From positions 2,525,001 to 2,589,000 of the forward strand of contig CP126195.1 in the NCBI GenBank assembly GCA_030272155.1: DNA of 64,000 bases, given 5' to 3'. Below the pieces are notes generated by a model that searched no databases, was not told where the DNA came from, and saw nothing but the letters and a program-made list of their open reading frames with translations. Below are positions 12,401-23,759 of the stretch, one piece after another. Made by a program: the position numbers and the translations under genes. Source of the DNA: Tetradesmus obliquus. Taxonomy: Eukaryota; Chlorophyta; Chlorophyceae; Sphaeropleales; Scenedesmaceae. Numbering within the stretch: position 1 is the stretch's first letter; each line of letters opens with the position of its first letter.

Positions 12401-13638
12401 TGCACGGTGATGACGCCACGCGCACAGCCATGTTCAAGCTCATCCCGCACATTGCGGAGGGCTCCTGGGTGATCAAGCAGAGCGTGGGCACGGTGCCGGT
12501 GATCCTGGGCAACAAGCTGAAGACGGTGTACTACCAGACGGACCGCTACATCGAGGCCTGCTGCGACGTGACATCGTCAAGCGCTGCAGCGTACATCACA
12601 GGTGGGCGTGGTTGCGTGTTGAGCTGCTTAGCTAGCTAGCTGTGTATGGTTGCATGCATTGCTTGTAGTTTGTTAGGGGGTTTGCAGCGCTGACGGGATG
12701 GGTTGCAGTGCTGACAGAGGATGTGCCATTAATCCAGTTCTCGCCTGTTGGTCATGCATTGCAGGTGGCTGTTTTGCATGCCTAGTGCCTACAGTTCGTG
12801 TGGCATGCTCCGCTTGTCCAGCTTCTGAAACTCTCCACCCTTTCTCTCATCCTTGCAACAAAGCAGGCACACTTTGCGTTCTTAGCACCAACCTTGGTTG
12901 TTGCGCGCCGCTGCTGCAGGCATGGTGCGTGGAGCCACCAAGAGCCTGGTCATCGACCTGGGCTTTGTGCTGGAGGGCCAGCACAGCGAGGAGCTGCCTG
13001 AGGCGCTGCTGGGGGCGTTCCGGCTCAACCACCTGGACTGCACCACAGCCAAGAAGATAGACACCAGCCGCGAGCTGCCGCTGCTGCCGCGCCCGCTGCA
13101 GCACCACCAGCTGGTGGCCCTGCAGCAGCAAGCGCAGCAGCAGCTGGCGGCAGCAGCAGCTGGTGGCGGTGCTGCAGCCGGTGACGCATCTGGCAATCTC
13201 CGCAGGCCGTCAGGCAATGCAGCTGTCAGTGCCAACGGTGCGGCTGGCCAGCAGGAGCAGCAGCAAGCGCAGGGCAGTGAGCAGCAGCTGGACAGCCACC
13301 ACTTCCAGGCGCTGGCGCAGCGGCTGCAGCAACGCTGCAGGAACAGCCTGTCGACGGTGGAGGGCAGCAGGACAATGACTGGCCATGCCCGCAGCAGGTG
13401 AGCACCGAAACGATTTGGTTGCCGTGCAGTGTGGGCATGTCTTATTTTTTGTGTGCTGTTGGTGTTGGCTGGCAGCAGGAGCTATGGTTGCGCTGTGCAG
13501 CGCTGCTGCATGCGCGTAGTAGCTGTTATGGACTGCTTACACGCCATCGGTAAGCATGATGCTTGTTCAGTAGCTTTGTTCGTCTTGTCTTCCCAGCTTC
13601 AATGCGCTGCCTTTTTGCTCGCTTCGCAACCTCTGCTA

Positions 13639-13680
<42 letters not shown>

Positions 13681-15326
13681 CTGTCGCTGCTTCAGGTCTG
13701 CTGCGTCTGTGGAGGAGCTGGTGAGCCTCGGCAGCACGCACAGCAGCAGCCCGCGCATAGCACCAGCCTCTGGCGGCAGGGAGCAGCACACAAAGGCAAG
13801 CAGCAGCTTCTCAACATCCAGCAACCAGCAGCAGCAGCAGCAGCAGAGAAACAGCAGCAGTTACAGTGCAGCTGGGCTTGTGCCGGCGATCGGTCACATG
13901 CCGCCAAGCATCCGCACCGGCACCACGGCAGGCCTTGCTGCTACACCGCTGCCAGCGCCTGCGCCAGCAGACAGCTCCGTCAGCGGAGGCAGCGCCTTTG
14001 GCGCCACACCCGCCAAGCAGCTCTTCAGCAACTTCTTGAGCTTCTCAACGGGTGGGGATAAGGGCTCTGGCGGCAAGGGCTGCGCTGCTGCTGCTGCAGC
14101 TGGTGACGGTGCAGGCCCCGCAGCAGGCAACAGCTCCGCACTGCCGCATGCTTATGGCGCAGTCAGCAGCTTGTCAGTAGCAGCGACGCCTGTCGGCACG
14201 CCGCCCGCAACAGGCAACAACACGCCAAATGCAGCGGCCGCGGCAGCTGGCTCCCTCCTTGGGACTGTGCACAGCGTGAGCAGCGTGGGTGCGCGCAGCG
14301 GAGTGGGTGTGGCGACACCGACGGTGGCGGCAGCAGGCGTGCGGGGGCACCATCGCACCAGCAGCAACAGCGACTGCAAGACGCCAGCTGGTGCAGGGGG
14401 CGCGGGCTGGCCCGCATCACCCCCTACAGGGTCAGGTGAGCTGCCGCGGCTGCCTTGGTCATGCTTCTGTTGGAATGTCTTATGTTACCTTTTGGCTGTC
14501 TGCTGCATGATGCTTGAGATTCGCGCTCCTATTCAGTGTTGCAGATCCTCCTCTAATATCGCCGGCTCATGTGCTCTACCTTGCACCTGCAGCGGAGTGG
14601 TCCAGCAAGCTGTCTGCAGCAGCCTACATCAGCAGGGCTCACGCGGCAGCACTGGCAGCATCCGCCGCACGGCGCTCAGGCAGCCAGCCACACCATCAGC
14701 ACAGCAGCAGCAGCTCCTCCAATGTGGGCGACGGCGCTGCTGCTGGCGCAAGCGGCATGCCAGCCACGGCCTATCTGTCTGTGTCTCCTGCTGCTGCGGG
14801 GGCTGAGGGTGATGCAGCTGGCGGCTGGCTGAGCAAGCGCCCGCGCACCAGCAGCAGCGGCAGCGCAGTTATTTTGGAGCACCGGCAGCAGCTGCTGCAG
14901 CAGCAGCTGGGCGGCAGTGCCAATGGCTCAGCCACAGGCTCAGGCGTTGCGGCTGACGTGCTGCTGGTTGGGCAGGCTGGCGGCAGCAATGCCGCAGGAT
15001 CGTGTGGGTGGGGTGGCGGCGGCAGTGGTGGGTCGAAGATCACTGCCTCAGAGCAGCTGAGGCTTGCGAAGCAGCAGCAGCAAGCGTCAGCGCAGGGTTT
15101 TGGGTTTAGGGGCATCTGGGGCTCAGGCAGCCAGGGGGTGCCCAGCTCCAGTGGCAGCCTGAGTGTGCTGTCAGGGGCGCGGCAGGTGTCAGCAGGGGGT
15201 GGCATGGTGGGCGATGCCGGCGGCGCTGCTGCGGTGGCAGGCAGCGGTGGCAGCCCGCCGCAGCAGCAGAAGCGGCGGTTCAGCCACAGGCGCTTTGCCA
15301 GTCTGCCCGTCAATGGCAGCGCCTGA
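6499..15326 (+). CDS. EDR2-like protein: PH, START and DUF1336 domains
   Basis: A giant multi-exon protein of about 1,850-1,900 residues. Exons: 6499-6792, 6907-7455 (open throughout; an internal intron ending at 7185 is possible), 7654-7732, 7951-8078, 8293-8652, 8919-9004, 9187-9670, 9955-10074, 10276-10792, 11044-11368, 11549-11728, 11967-12601, 12920-13397, 13696-14435 and 14593-15326. All phases agree. The N-terminal ~280 residues read as a PH domain (W-L-A-T-R-G-Y-T-S-F-T-L, then E-A-A-Q-W-H). A START lipid-binding domain follows (exons 6-9 of this list). The DUF1336/EDR2_C signature is F-W-R-E-L, P-F-K-L-R-G, Y-L-E-D-R-Q-K-V, H-I-S-R-F-L-P and F-V-V-N-L-I-I-P-G. This domain order defines plant EDR2, a membrane-lipid-binding regulator of defence and cell death. 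The algal role is unknown. Odd points: a ~100-residue insert with a hydrophobic stretch inside START, a Gln-rich linker, and a ~500-residue Ser/Ala/Gln tail. Confidence 0.9.
13644..13678 (+). repeat. CTG microsatellite before a 3' splice site
   Basis: About twelve GCT units end 17 bases upstream of the acceptor CTTCAG (ends 13695) of the penultimate exon of the EDR2-like gene. The array occupies the polypyrimidine-tract position. Confidence 0.85.
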
Positions 15327-16477
15327 GCTGAGCCGGGAACCAAACGGCAGTGTGGTGTTCCTTTGTGTAGCACATCGGTGGCTTGTTGCTAGTGACAAAA
15401 CCTACTGCGAGCCGGTTAAACAGGTGGTGCCGTGTCTGTATGGATATGTGTGCGCTGTCTCTGCTTGTGGAGGTATACATTCGTGTGCTGTGCATTGTGA
15501 TCACGTAGCATCGTGGGTGCCGTCTCTGAGCTACAGGTGTGCATTACATGCCATGCTCTGAGCATCAACCAATTAGTTCCGGATTGGCTGGGTTCCTGTT
15601 CAAGTACTGGCTATATACGCACAGCAGGCTCAGTGTTTAAGCAGCTTCAACATTGCATTGTGTGCCTTGATCATGACTACATGCAGGTTTGCCTCATAAC
15701 CAAGGAGCACCCTCGATTGCTTGTAAGACCTGCTTCTTGCAGCCTGTGCTATGCCTGTGGTGCAGCCTGCACTATGAAGCGTTTTGCTTCTTTCATGCTA
15801 GCAGCAGCTGGCGTTGCCGGCCCAAAAAATGCTTTGCTGTTTGGAGCCAGCTGATTGGTTTGCACAAGCATCAAAGAGTGAATGGTGCTGAGTGTGATAT
15901 TACAATCCAAACAGAGTGCAATGCTGCTTTGTTTTGCGAGCGAACCTGTGCTGTGGCTGCAACATGTATGCATGCTGCTGTTGTCCCTTGGGTTCAAGAA
16001 AGCCCTAGCAGGGCACTGTTTTGGAGCGATGCAGGGTTTGTGCTAGCTGTCACGTGGTATGGGTTTGGTTTGTGCTGGTGTAGCTGTCACCAGCAGTACA
16101 TGGAGCAACAAGGCGCGCTAGGGGCGTCCTGAGAACGGTGTCACTAGCTCTTCTGGGTAACTTGTCATTACCCGGGCTGCTTGAGCGCGTCTGGCGTGGC
16201 AACAGGCTAGACGATCAAGCAGATGTACTGTTGCTACTTAATATCATTCGCTGTGTCAACAATGTGAGCACGTCACGCTACAGTCATCACCGCTCCTGCG
16301 AACTCTGCATGCTGGCATAGCCTGGCCTCTGATTCCAGTCGTTTGTACACGAAACGTTTATCAAGGTAAGACAAACATACCGGCAGCGCGGCAACACCAA
16401 CAACAGCAGCGTCACTAGAGTCACTCAAGGTTGCTGCATCTCCGAAAGCTGCATAGTCACCTTCTCACTGCGACAGC
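15327..16477 (+). other. 3' UTR of EDR2-like gene and upstream region of transporter
   Basis: The stretch is TG-rich and contains no supported exon. TGTAA at 15722-15726 would end a 3' UTR of about 400 bases. The remainder, to 16477, should contain the transporter promoter and 5' UTR. No TATA box is evident. Confidence 0.45.
15722..15726 (+). terminator. Candidate TGTAA poly(A) signal
   Basis: First plus-strand TGTAA after the EDR2-like stop codon (15324-15326). Confidence 0.5.
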
Positions 16478-19400
16478 ATGAAAGAAGCTAGACTTACACA
16501 CAGAAGTGCAGCTCGAGCTGCTGACGGCCTTGACCAGGAGCACTGCAGCAGTAGCAGCAGCACTTTCACAGTGGATGATGCGCTGGACAGATGTGGTACC
16601 TCGGGGGCCTTTCACTGGCTGCTGCTGCTGTACACGGGCATGAGTTGGGCCTGTGATGCTATGGAGGTGAGGGGACGGCCGCATCTGTGGCTGCTAGAAG
16701 GCTGCTGTTGCTAGTGCTGACCAGTGCCAGGTCACCAGCGCAAGACAGCAGCACCTGGCAAGACCTAGTGCGCACATCCAGCTGAGACATTGGCGCATTT
16801 GTGTTGGCTTGAAGGCTGCTGGGGCTGGTGTTGACCAGTGCCAGGTCACCACCTGTGCAACAGCACCTGGTGCCGCATGTACCTGGCTGGTGCGTTGGCA
16901 AAGCGCCTCAGTCACTGCACACAGAAGCACCGCTTGCGGGATAGCGGCCCCCTGCTGCGCCACGGCTACCATCTACACGTCAGCAGTTGACCAATCAGCC
17001 ATCAACAGGGCACAATGACTGCTGTTGGATTAGTGAGACAGCCCGATGCAACTGCAGCGCGCAGAGTCAAACAGGATCGTTGAAATCGTGCATTGTGGGG
17101 TGCCGCTGCAGGTGATGATCCTGTCGTACCTGGGCCCCTCAGCGCGCTGCGAGTGGGGCCTCACAGCAGCGCAGGAGAGCACGCTCACCAGCATGGTCTT
17201 CCTGGGCATGACGCTGGGCGCGCCAGGTGAGAGACATACAGGCCAGGCTGAGCTGTTTTCTCGCATCCACTCAAAAGCGTTCACACATACATCCCAGCGA
17301 TGGTAGCAGCTGTTTGCAGCAGCAGCAGCAGCAGAAGCAGCACCTTATGCGAGTGCAGCAGTGGTACAGACGCCGGCAGACTCTCACACGCAGCTTGCGA
17401 CTCTCACACGCAGCTTGCAATACGCACAGCTGGCGGCAGCGACTCGAGAAGTGATGCTGACGATGTCCTGCGCATGCTGTAGCTTCTGCAGATCCGACAA
17501 GTGTGCATCGAGGTAGACCCTGCTGCACGTGGTGCTTGCGATCCACGCTGTTTCTGCGTGTGTGCTGATTGCTGCGCCTGCAGTGTGGGGCATGGTGTCG
17601 GACACCTGGGGGCGCAAGACATCATTCGGCTTGGCAACACTCTTCGCCACTGTGTTTGGCTTTGCAACAGCAGCTGCACCAAACTTCGCTGTGAGTGGCA
17701 TGCTAGCTGTAATCAGGCGACTGCCTCAGCGCCGCACTGTTGATGGCAGCAGTGCAGTGAGACTGCAGTGCAGCGCGGCTGTGCCGGTTTGCTCTGCACG
17801 CAATTGCTTGATCTGTGTGTGTGTTTTCACAGCAGTTGTGCTGGTACCTGGCTTGTGCGAGCAAGTAGCTGGCAGCAAGTCCTGTCACCACCTTGCAGCT
17901 GTTGTCTGACGCATGCTGCTGCTGCTGCTGCTGCCGTGCCAGGCCATGGCAGTGTTCCGCACGCTGGTGGGCTTTGGCATCCCTGGAGCAGTGGTGGCCT
18001 TCAACCTGCTGCTGGAGCTGACACCAACCAGGTAGCAGATGCTTGCAATGCCTGCTGCCACAACACTACAATGTAGTGCTTGTTTGAACCAGCAGCAGCA
18101 GTTGCCAGCAGCAGCACAGCCACTGTCATAAAACAACTCTGCATGTCGGCTGCTGGTGCCTGCTCAAGCTGATGCCCGTAGCAGACCAGATGCAGCGCCA
18201 GTAACCTACAAACACGGCAACTCACAACATCCCAGAATCTTCATGTTATTTCATTCTGTTGTTGCTTGACTAATCTTTTGTTGGTAATCATTGCTGAACT
18301 GCCAGGCTGCGCGGCATGTTTGCTGTGGGCATCGAGGGCTTCTGGACCATAGGCACCATCCTGCAGGCGGGCTTTGCCTTTGGCCTGCTGAACAAGTACG
18401 GCTGGAGGCTGCTGGTGGTGGTCTCAACCATACCCTACGGTGCGTGTGCAGTGTGTGTTGTTGCCAGATTGTGTTATGTCAGCTTGTAAACAGTCAAGAG
18501 GCAGCTGTGTTTGGGGTACTGTTACTGCGATGCACAGCTTTGTGATACCTGCATTCCTGCTGTGTGGGTGTATTTGCCTGCCGCAGGATGCTGAGATGGT
18601 AACAGCAGTGACGCATGAGTATTGGCTTCACACGCATGAGTATTGGCTTCACACGCCGTAGCCATCACCTGTGCTGCTGTTGAGGGGAATTGGAAGCTCT
18701 GCTCACGGGAGCCAGTCACTTGCTGTGACGTGTCCTGCTTGCAGTGGTGCTGCTGCTGCTGCTGCCGCTGGTGCCAGAGTCTCCCCGCTACCTGTTGGTG
18801 AAGGGCAAGACGGAGCAGGCGCAGGCAGTGCTGAAAAAGGTTAGCAAGTGGGGGTTTGGTCTGGCATACGTGAGGCAGCAATGTGCGTGGTCAAACAGCT
18901 GTGTCATTGCCGTTGCGCCTGACAGCCTGTCGGTGGTGACTCAGTTGCTGTGCCAGGATGTGGTGTGTGCGAGTGTGCGCTGAGTGCATGACATCAGCTT
19001 TGCGGTTTCTGTGCTGCAGGTGATGCGTGTGAGCAGGGCAGACATGCCTGAGGGCCAGCTGCAGCCGCTGTTGGCAGGTGACGACAGCAGCTGCAAGGTC
19101 GCGGAAGACGAGCCACAAGGTATGCGCTGATCCCTGGGCATCAGCCTCCAAGCAACGCTGCAGTTGGGAAAGCTGCACTCTTGTAACAGAAGAGCCAGCG
19201 TGCCAGTCCAATCTTCTGTTCCACACACAGGCGAACATGCGGCACTGGTGGAGTCGCTGTCCCTCCCAAAATGCATTTCAGCACAGAGCCTGCTGGTCAG
19301 CAAGCAGGGGCTGTCCAATCAGGGTTTTGTTATTGCGTGGCTACTGCGTCTGTTGCTCGAATTTCCTGCAATGGTGACTGACAGAAAGGCAGCAGCAGCA

Positions 19401-20299
19401 CCCACACGTGATGTTCAAAACACCAGCCTGTGATCACCGCCTGCGCTGGCGGGTGCTGCAGGTTGCGGGTGGCTGCTGCGCAAGCTGGCGGCTGCAGCGG
19501 GCAACGTGTGGCTGGCACTGAAGCAGATGCTGGGCCCGCGCCTGTGGATGACCACACTGACACTGGTCTTCACCTGGATGGTTGCGGCCTTCGTGTACTA
19601 CGGTGGGGGGTTGCTGCTGGTTGCTGCTTTTGTGAAAGCTGGCAGTGTCTGCATGAGACTGATCGACTTGCTGGCAGCAGTAGTGCCAGCAGTTGAGCAG
19701 GGCTTTCTTGCCGGCTGACAGCATGTGCATTAAAAGGAAAACCGGCCGTGTAGCGCATGATGCTGCCGTGTCCTGGCAGATGTCAGGCATAACATTTCCT
19801 GGAGCTTGAGAGGTTCATAAACTCTGTTGACGTTGTGCTGCTGCTGCCTGCAGGGCTGGTGACGCTGCTGACGCATGTTGACTTTGTCAAGGGGGCCAGC
19901 AAGCAGTGCATCAACGGCAAGCTGGTGCTGCCAGTGAGTGCTGCAGCAGCAGAGGCCTTGCTGCTGTGCACGCCCAGCCTGCCTAGGCAGCAGCAGCAGC
20001 AGAGGCCTTTGAGTTGTCCACGCCCTGCCTGCCTAGGCAGCAGCAGCAGAGGCCTGACAGCTCTCAACGCCGTACATGCCCTGCATGCCTGCAGCTCTGC
20101 ATGCCTAGCCTGCCTTGGCAGCTGCAGATAGGCTCTCGATGCTGCTCTGGCACCGTGCTTGCTGCGCAGCAGCCGCCTGCTGCTGTAGCTGCTCACCCTG
20201 GGGTGCCACCCAGGGAGGCAGCAGCTCCTCCCAAACCTGCTGGAATGCTGCAAACTAGCTGTGGATACGTGGAAGACAAGGTGCTGTACAGCCGCTTAC

Positions 20300-20368
<69 letters not shown>

Positions 20369-22683
20369 GCTGCATCAGCGCGAGGACCTTGTGGGCATCC
20401 TCATCACCAGCAGCGCTGAGGTGCCGGGGCTGCTGTTCAGCCTTGTGATTGTGGCCTGCCTGGGCCGCAAGCTGGCCTTTGCACTGCCCATGGTGGCCAT
20501 TGCGGTGGTGCTGGTGCCACTCATGGCAGGTGGGGGACACCGCTGTCTGTACATGGCTCGGGTGATGCACATACATATGTGAAAGCTGCCAGAGTGACAA
20601 GAGACCTTGTTTGACTCCTGTTGTGGCTCAGACTCTCATCGCCTTGCTCCTATCGTGGACACACAGAGTCCAGATCCTGCAGCCTTTGGCGGTGGAGTCC
20701 TTGCTCTGTGCCAAACAGGTCTCTCTGCTGCTGTGTGCTCGCAGGTGCCACGGGCCCAGTGGTGGGCGGCATCCAAGTGGGCGTGGTGGTGTGCATGTAC
20801 CTGTCGCGCTTCTTCATCTACAGGTGTGCAGAACGCAGGAGATAGCAAAACCTATGTGCCGCTGCATTCAGTTGGTAATAGAGAGTGCATGGCGTGGTCA
20901 GCAGCCGCGTTTTGATAACGAGCAATGCCATCTGCAGTGCATGTTGGCGGTGACTGAGTGAGCCCGGCAACCTTCAACTGGCTGGCTCTGGCTGGTGGGC
21001 AGCCAAAGAAGCGCAGTGTCTGCTAGCCTTGAGATGCCACAAAATGGGCACACGCTTGCATTTGCAGTCGCTGTATTCAGCGCTGCTGTCAGATGCCTGC
21101 TTTTCTGACGAGTGTGCCTGTGCCTGCCCGCAGCTCCTTCAACATCCTGTGGGCCATGACACCAGAGTACTACCCTACCAGGTGGGCAGCAGCAGCAGCA
21201 GCGGTGGCAGCGGCAGCGGCAGCGGCAGCACTGTTGCTCGTATGTTAGTAAGTTTGTAGGTATGACCAACAATTACTTTCCTAAGTGTGCTCCAGCCTGC
21301 ACAGCATGTGCCGTGCTCCATCGTGTGCAGTTTCAGCGATGCAACCAAGCCAGAACGACATACAGCATGTCGCAGTTGCTGCTGCGTGTCTTGCTCACCC
21401 TATTCAATAGCACACCTGTGCCCCCTTGTCTGCACACCTGTGCTCTTCTCTCTCCCCCACACCTGTGCCCCTCTCTCCCCCCCACACCTGTGCCCCTCTC
21501 TCCCCCCCACACCTGTGCCCCTCTCTCCCCCCCACACCTGTGCCCCTCTCTCCCCCCCACACCTGTGCCCCTCTCTCCCCCCCACACCTGTGCCCCTCTC
21601 TCTCCCCCACACCTGTGCCCCTCTCTCTCCCCCACACCTGTGCCCCTCTCTCCCCCCCACACCTGTGCCCCTCTCTCCCCCCCACACCTGTGCCCCTCTC
21701 TCCCCCCCACACCTGTGCCCCTCTCTCCCCCCCACACCTGTGCCCCTCTCTCCCCCCCACACCTGTGCCCCTCTCTCTCCCCCACACCTGTGCCCCTCTC
21801 TCTCCCCCACACCTGTGCCCCTCTCTCCCCCCCACACCTGTGCCCCTCTCTCCCCCCCACACCTGTGCCCCTCTCTCCCCCCCACACCTGTGCCCCTCTC
21901 TCCCCCCCACACCTGTGCCCCTCTCTCCCCCCCACACCTGTGCCCCTCTCTCCCCCCCACACCTGTGCCCCTCTCTCTCCCCCACACCTGTGCCCCTCTC
22001 TCTCCCCCACACCTGTGCCCCTCTCTCCCCCCCACACCTGTGCCCCTCTCTCCCCCCCACACCTGTGCCCCTCTCTCCCCCCCACACCTGTGCCCCTCTC
22101 TCCCCCCCACACCTGTGCCCCTCTCTCTCCCCCACACCTGTGCCCCTCTCTCCCCCCCACACCTGTGCCCCTCTCTCTCCCCCACACCTGTGCCCTTCTC
22201 TCCCCCCCACACCTGTGCCCCTCTCTCCCCCCCTGCAGCATCCGCAACTTTGGCCTGGGCGTGAACAACGCCTTCAGCCGCATCGGGGGCCTGCTGAGCC
22301 CCTTTGCTGCTGTCAACGCGCGCCAGGATGCAGCCTGGCATGCCGCACCAGAGGCCATCTTTGCCGCTCTGTCGCTGGTGGCTGGCGCCAGCGTGCTGCT
22401 GCTGCCGCCTGATAAGAAGGGGAAGGCGCTGGACTACTGCATTGAGGATGTGGCAGAGGTGCCAGAGCTGCAGCGGAGGGTGTCGTCGCTGGTGCATAGC
22501 AGGGCTGGCAACAGCGGCAGCAGCAGCTGGCAGCAAGGGGCAGCTGCCGGGGCCGGGCAGCAGCAGCAGCAGCAGCAGCGTGCAGCAGGTGGCGCTGCTG
22601 GTGTTGGGGGTGTTGCTGCTGATGAGCAGCCGCAGCTGACTGAGCAGGGCTCAGAGCAGGCGCTGCTACAGCGCATTATGTGA
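16478..22683 (+). CDS. MFS transporter, SV2/SVOP/NiaP-like
   Basis: A 590-residue transporter. Exons: 16478-16666, 17112-17226, 17584-17690, 17943-18031, 18306-18439, 18745-18839, 19020-19119, 19462-19602, 19854-19933, 20379-20529, 20745-20823, 21134-21181 and 22239-22683. Every junction is GT-AG and in phase. Hallmarks of the synaptic-vesicle-2-related branch of the major facilitator superfamily are present. They are F-T-V-D-D-A-L at the start, W-A-C-D-A-M-E in helix 1, the loop 2-3 motif G-M-V-S-D-T-W-G-R-K, E-S-P-R-Y-L after helix 6, and P-E-Y-Y-P-T-S-I-R-N-F-G-L-G before helix 11. Plant relatives (NiaP, SVOP-like) carry nicotinate or similar organic ions across membranes; the substrate here is unknown. 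The C-terminal ~90 residues form a cytosolic Gln/Gly/Ala-rich tail. An optional in-phase exon (about 19229-19322) may be skipped. The last intron is filled by a minisatellite. Confidence 0.93.
16698..16872 (+). repeat. Diverged 113-bp tandem duplication in intron 1
   Basis: Two copies start at 16698 and 16811. They share gaaggctgctg and tgaccagtgccaggtcacc, and both are followed by cagcacctgg. They lie in the first intron of the transporter gene. Confidence 0.75.
17379..17418 (+). repeat. 20-bp tandem duplication
   Basis: Two perfect 20-bp units (17379-17398 and 17399-17418, core ctctcacacgcagcttgc) in intron 2 of the transporter gene. Confidence 0.9.
18611..18652 (+). repeat. 21-bp tandem duplication
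   Basis: Two perfect 21-bp units (core gcatgagtattggcttcac) in intron 5 of the transporter gene. Confidence 0.9.
19943..20056 (+). repeat. Imperfect tandem repeat, three copies
   Basis: Three units share gcagcagcagaggcc and cctgcctaggcagc. They lie in the intron between transporter exons 9 and 10 and have period lengths of roughly 40-55 bp. Confidence 0.7.
20301..20367 (+). repeat. (CTG)22 microsatellite before a 3' splice site
   Basis: Twenty-two uninterrupted CTG units end 11 bases before the acceptor CATCAG (ends 20378) of transporter exon 10. This is the longest pure trinucleotide array in the window. Confidence 0.95.
21414..22238 (+). repeat. 25-bp polypyrimidine minisatellite filling an intron
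   Basis: About 32 copies of a 25-bp unit built from acctgtgcccc followed by a C/T-rich run and ac occupy nearly all of the last transporter intron (21182-22238). The final unit merges into the acceptor CCCTGCAG at 22238. A degenerate unit starts the array at 21414. Two forms alternate, one with seven consecutive C and one with an extra CT pair and five C. The array is open in several frames on both strands because 25 is not a multiple of 3 and the unit lacks stops. Those long Pro-rich open frames are artefacts of the repeat. Confidence 0.95.
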
Positions 22684-23672
22684 AGTGGCGCTATAGTGCA
22701 GCAGCGATTGGGGACGAGGGCCGCACGTGCCGGCTCTGGTGCGCCGTGTTTGCCTCATGTGCCACCTAGCTGGGATCGACACGCCACGCCACACTTGATG
22801 GCATCTACCTGTGGGCACAGTCCGCCACTTGTGATGTCAAACTGGCTTTTTGAACATTATCGGAATGCATGAGGCCGCATGCAGCCGCATTTTGACAAAT
22901 ACCGTTTGTAGATTTCTGGCAGCTTACATCTCAAAATCTGCAGAACCGCCAGGGGTTGAGTCAGTATGTATGTCAGACATGAGATATGTTGTATCAGCTG
23001 GTGTGTTCAGCATATGCACATATGGTTGGATATGAAGGTGGCTGCCTTGGGCGCACCTGATGCAGACCAACAGAAGAACGCATGCGAGAAGAATAGGTGA
23101 TGTTTTTCAGCACATCTGTGTTGCAGTCGCGCAACCCGGCAAACTGAGAATGAGTCTGGGGTATGGCGCATGTGCGCATGCATTGTGATGCTGGCTGTTG
23201 GCAGGCAGCCAGTTGAATCGAAGCCAGCCTGTTGCACTTCAACTCAGTGACTGATTGACTCAGCTGTAGCTCTGGTTTGTGCAGGGGTGCTGCAGCTACT
23301 GTTGTTGGTGCTGTTGCGTGAGGAATCTCAAAGGTGCTTTGCTGATGGAGGCCGTACCCAGCCACGATGGAAGGCCCTCGGGCGGTGCTGTTGCACTTCA
23401 GCCTTGCACACTGCAGCCTTGGGTAACATGTCAGTGACAAACCCTGGCGTGCCGCTAGTTCATTGATTGATGCTTCGGTTCAGGTGCTGTCTGAATGCTT
23501 TCGTACCCTGCGCACAGCAGCAGCAGCTATTCGCCCACCACGAACTTCTTCCGCAAGGCCTTCGTGGCAAATCAAGCAAGCAGCTGGCTGACCGTCGATG
23601 TCATTTTGGCTAAAAGGTGGTTGATAAGTTTACAAAGCGGACGAAGTTACGTAAAGCACAGCACTGCACAGT

Positions 23673-23739
<67 letters not shown>

Positions 23740-23759
23740 CCCGGCAGTAGCACAGCAGC
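22684..23759 (+). other. 3' UTR of transporter and upstream region of RPF1
   Basis: TG-rich and without supported exons. I see no clear TGTAA here, so the transporter may use a variant poly(A) signal. The last 85 bases hold the (CAG)20 tract that would lie in the RPF1 5' UTR or promoter. Confidence 0.4.
23677..23736 (+). repeat. (CAG)20 just upstream of the RPF1 start codon
   Basis: Twenty pure CAG units end 23 bases before the ATG at 23760. The array probably lies in the 5' UTR, where CAG hairpins can slow ribosome scanning (general knowledge; not shown here). Confidence 0.9.

Noticed and set aside
20014-20448. Poly-Cys open frame over the CTG array
   Set aside because: It is the intronic (CTG)22 read in the TGC frame. 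The real exon starts at 20379 in another frame.
21262-22264. Long Pro/His/Cys-rich open frames (325-473 codons) on both strands
   Set aside because: They are produced by a 25-bp repeat without stop codons inside an intron. Only the last part (from 22239) is coding, as transporter exon 13.
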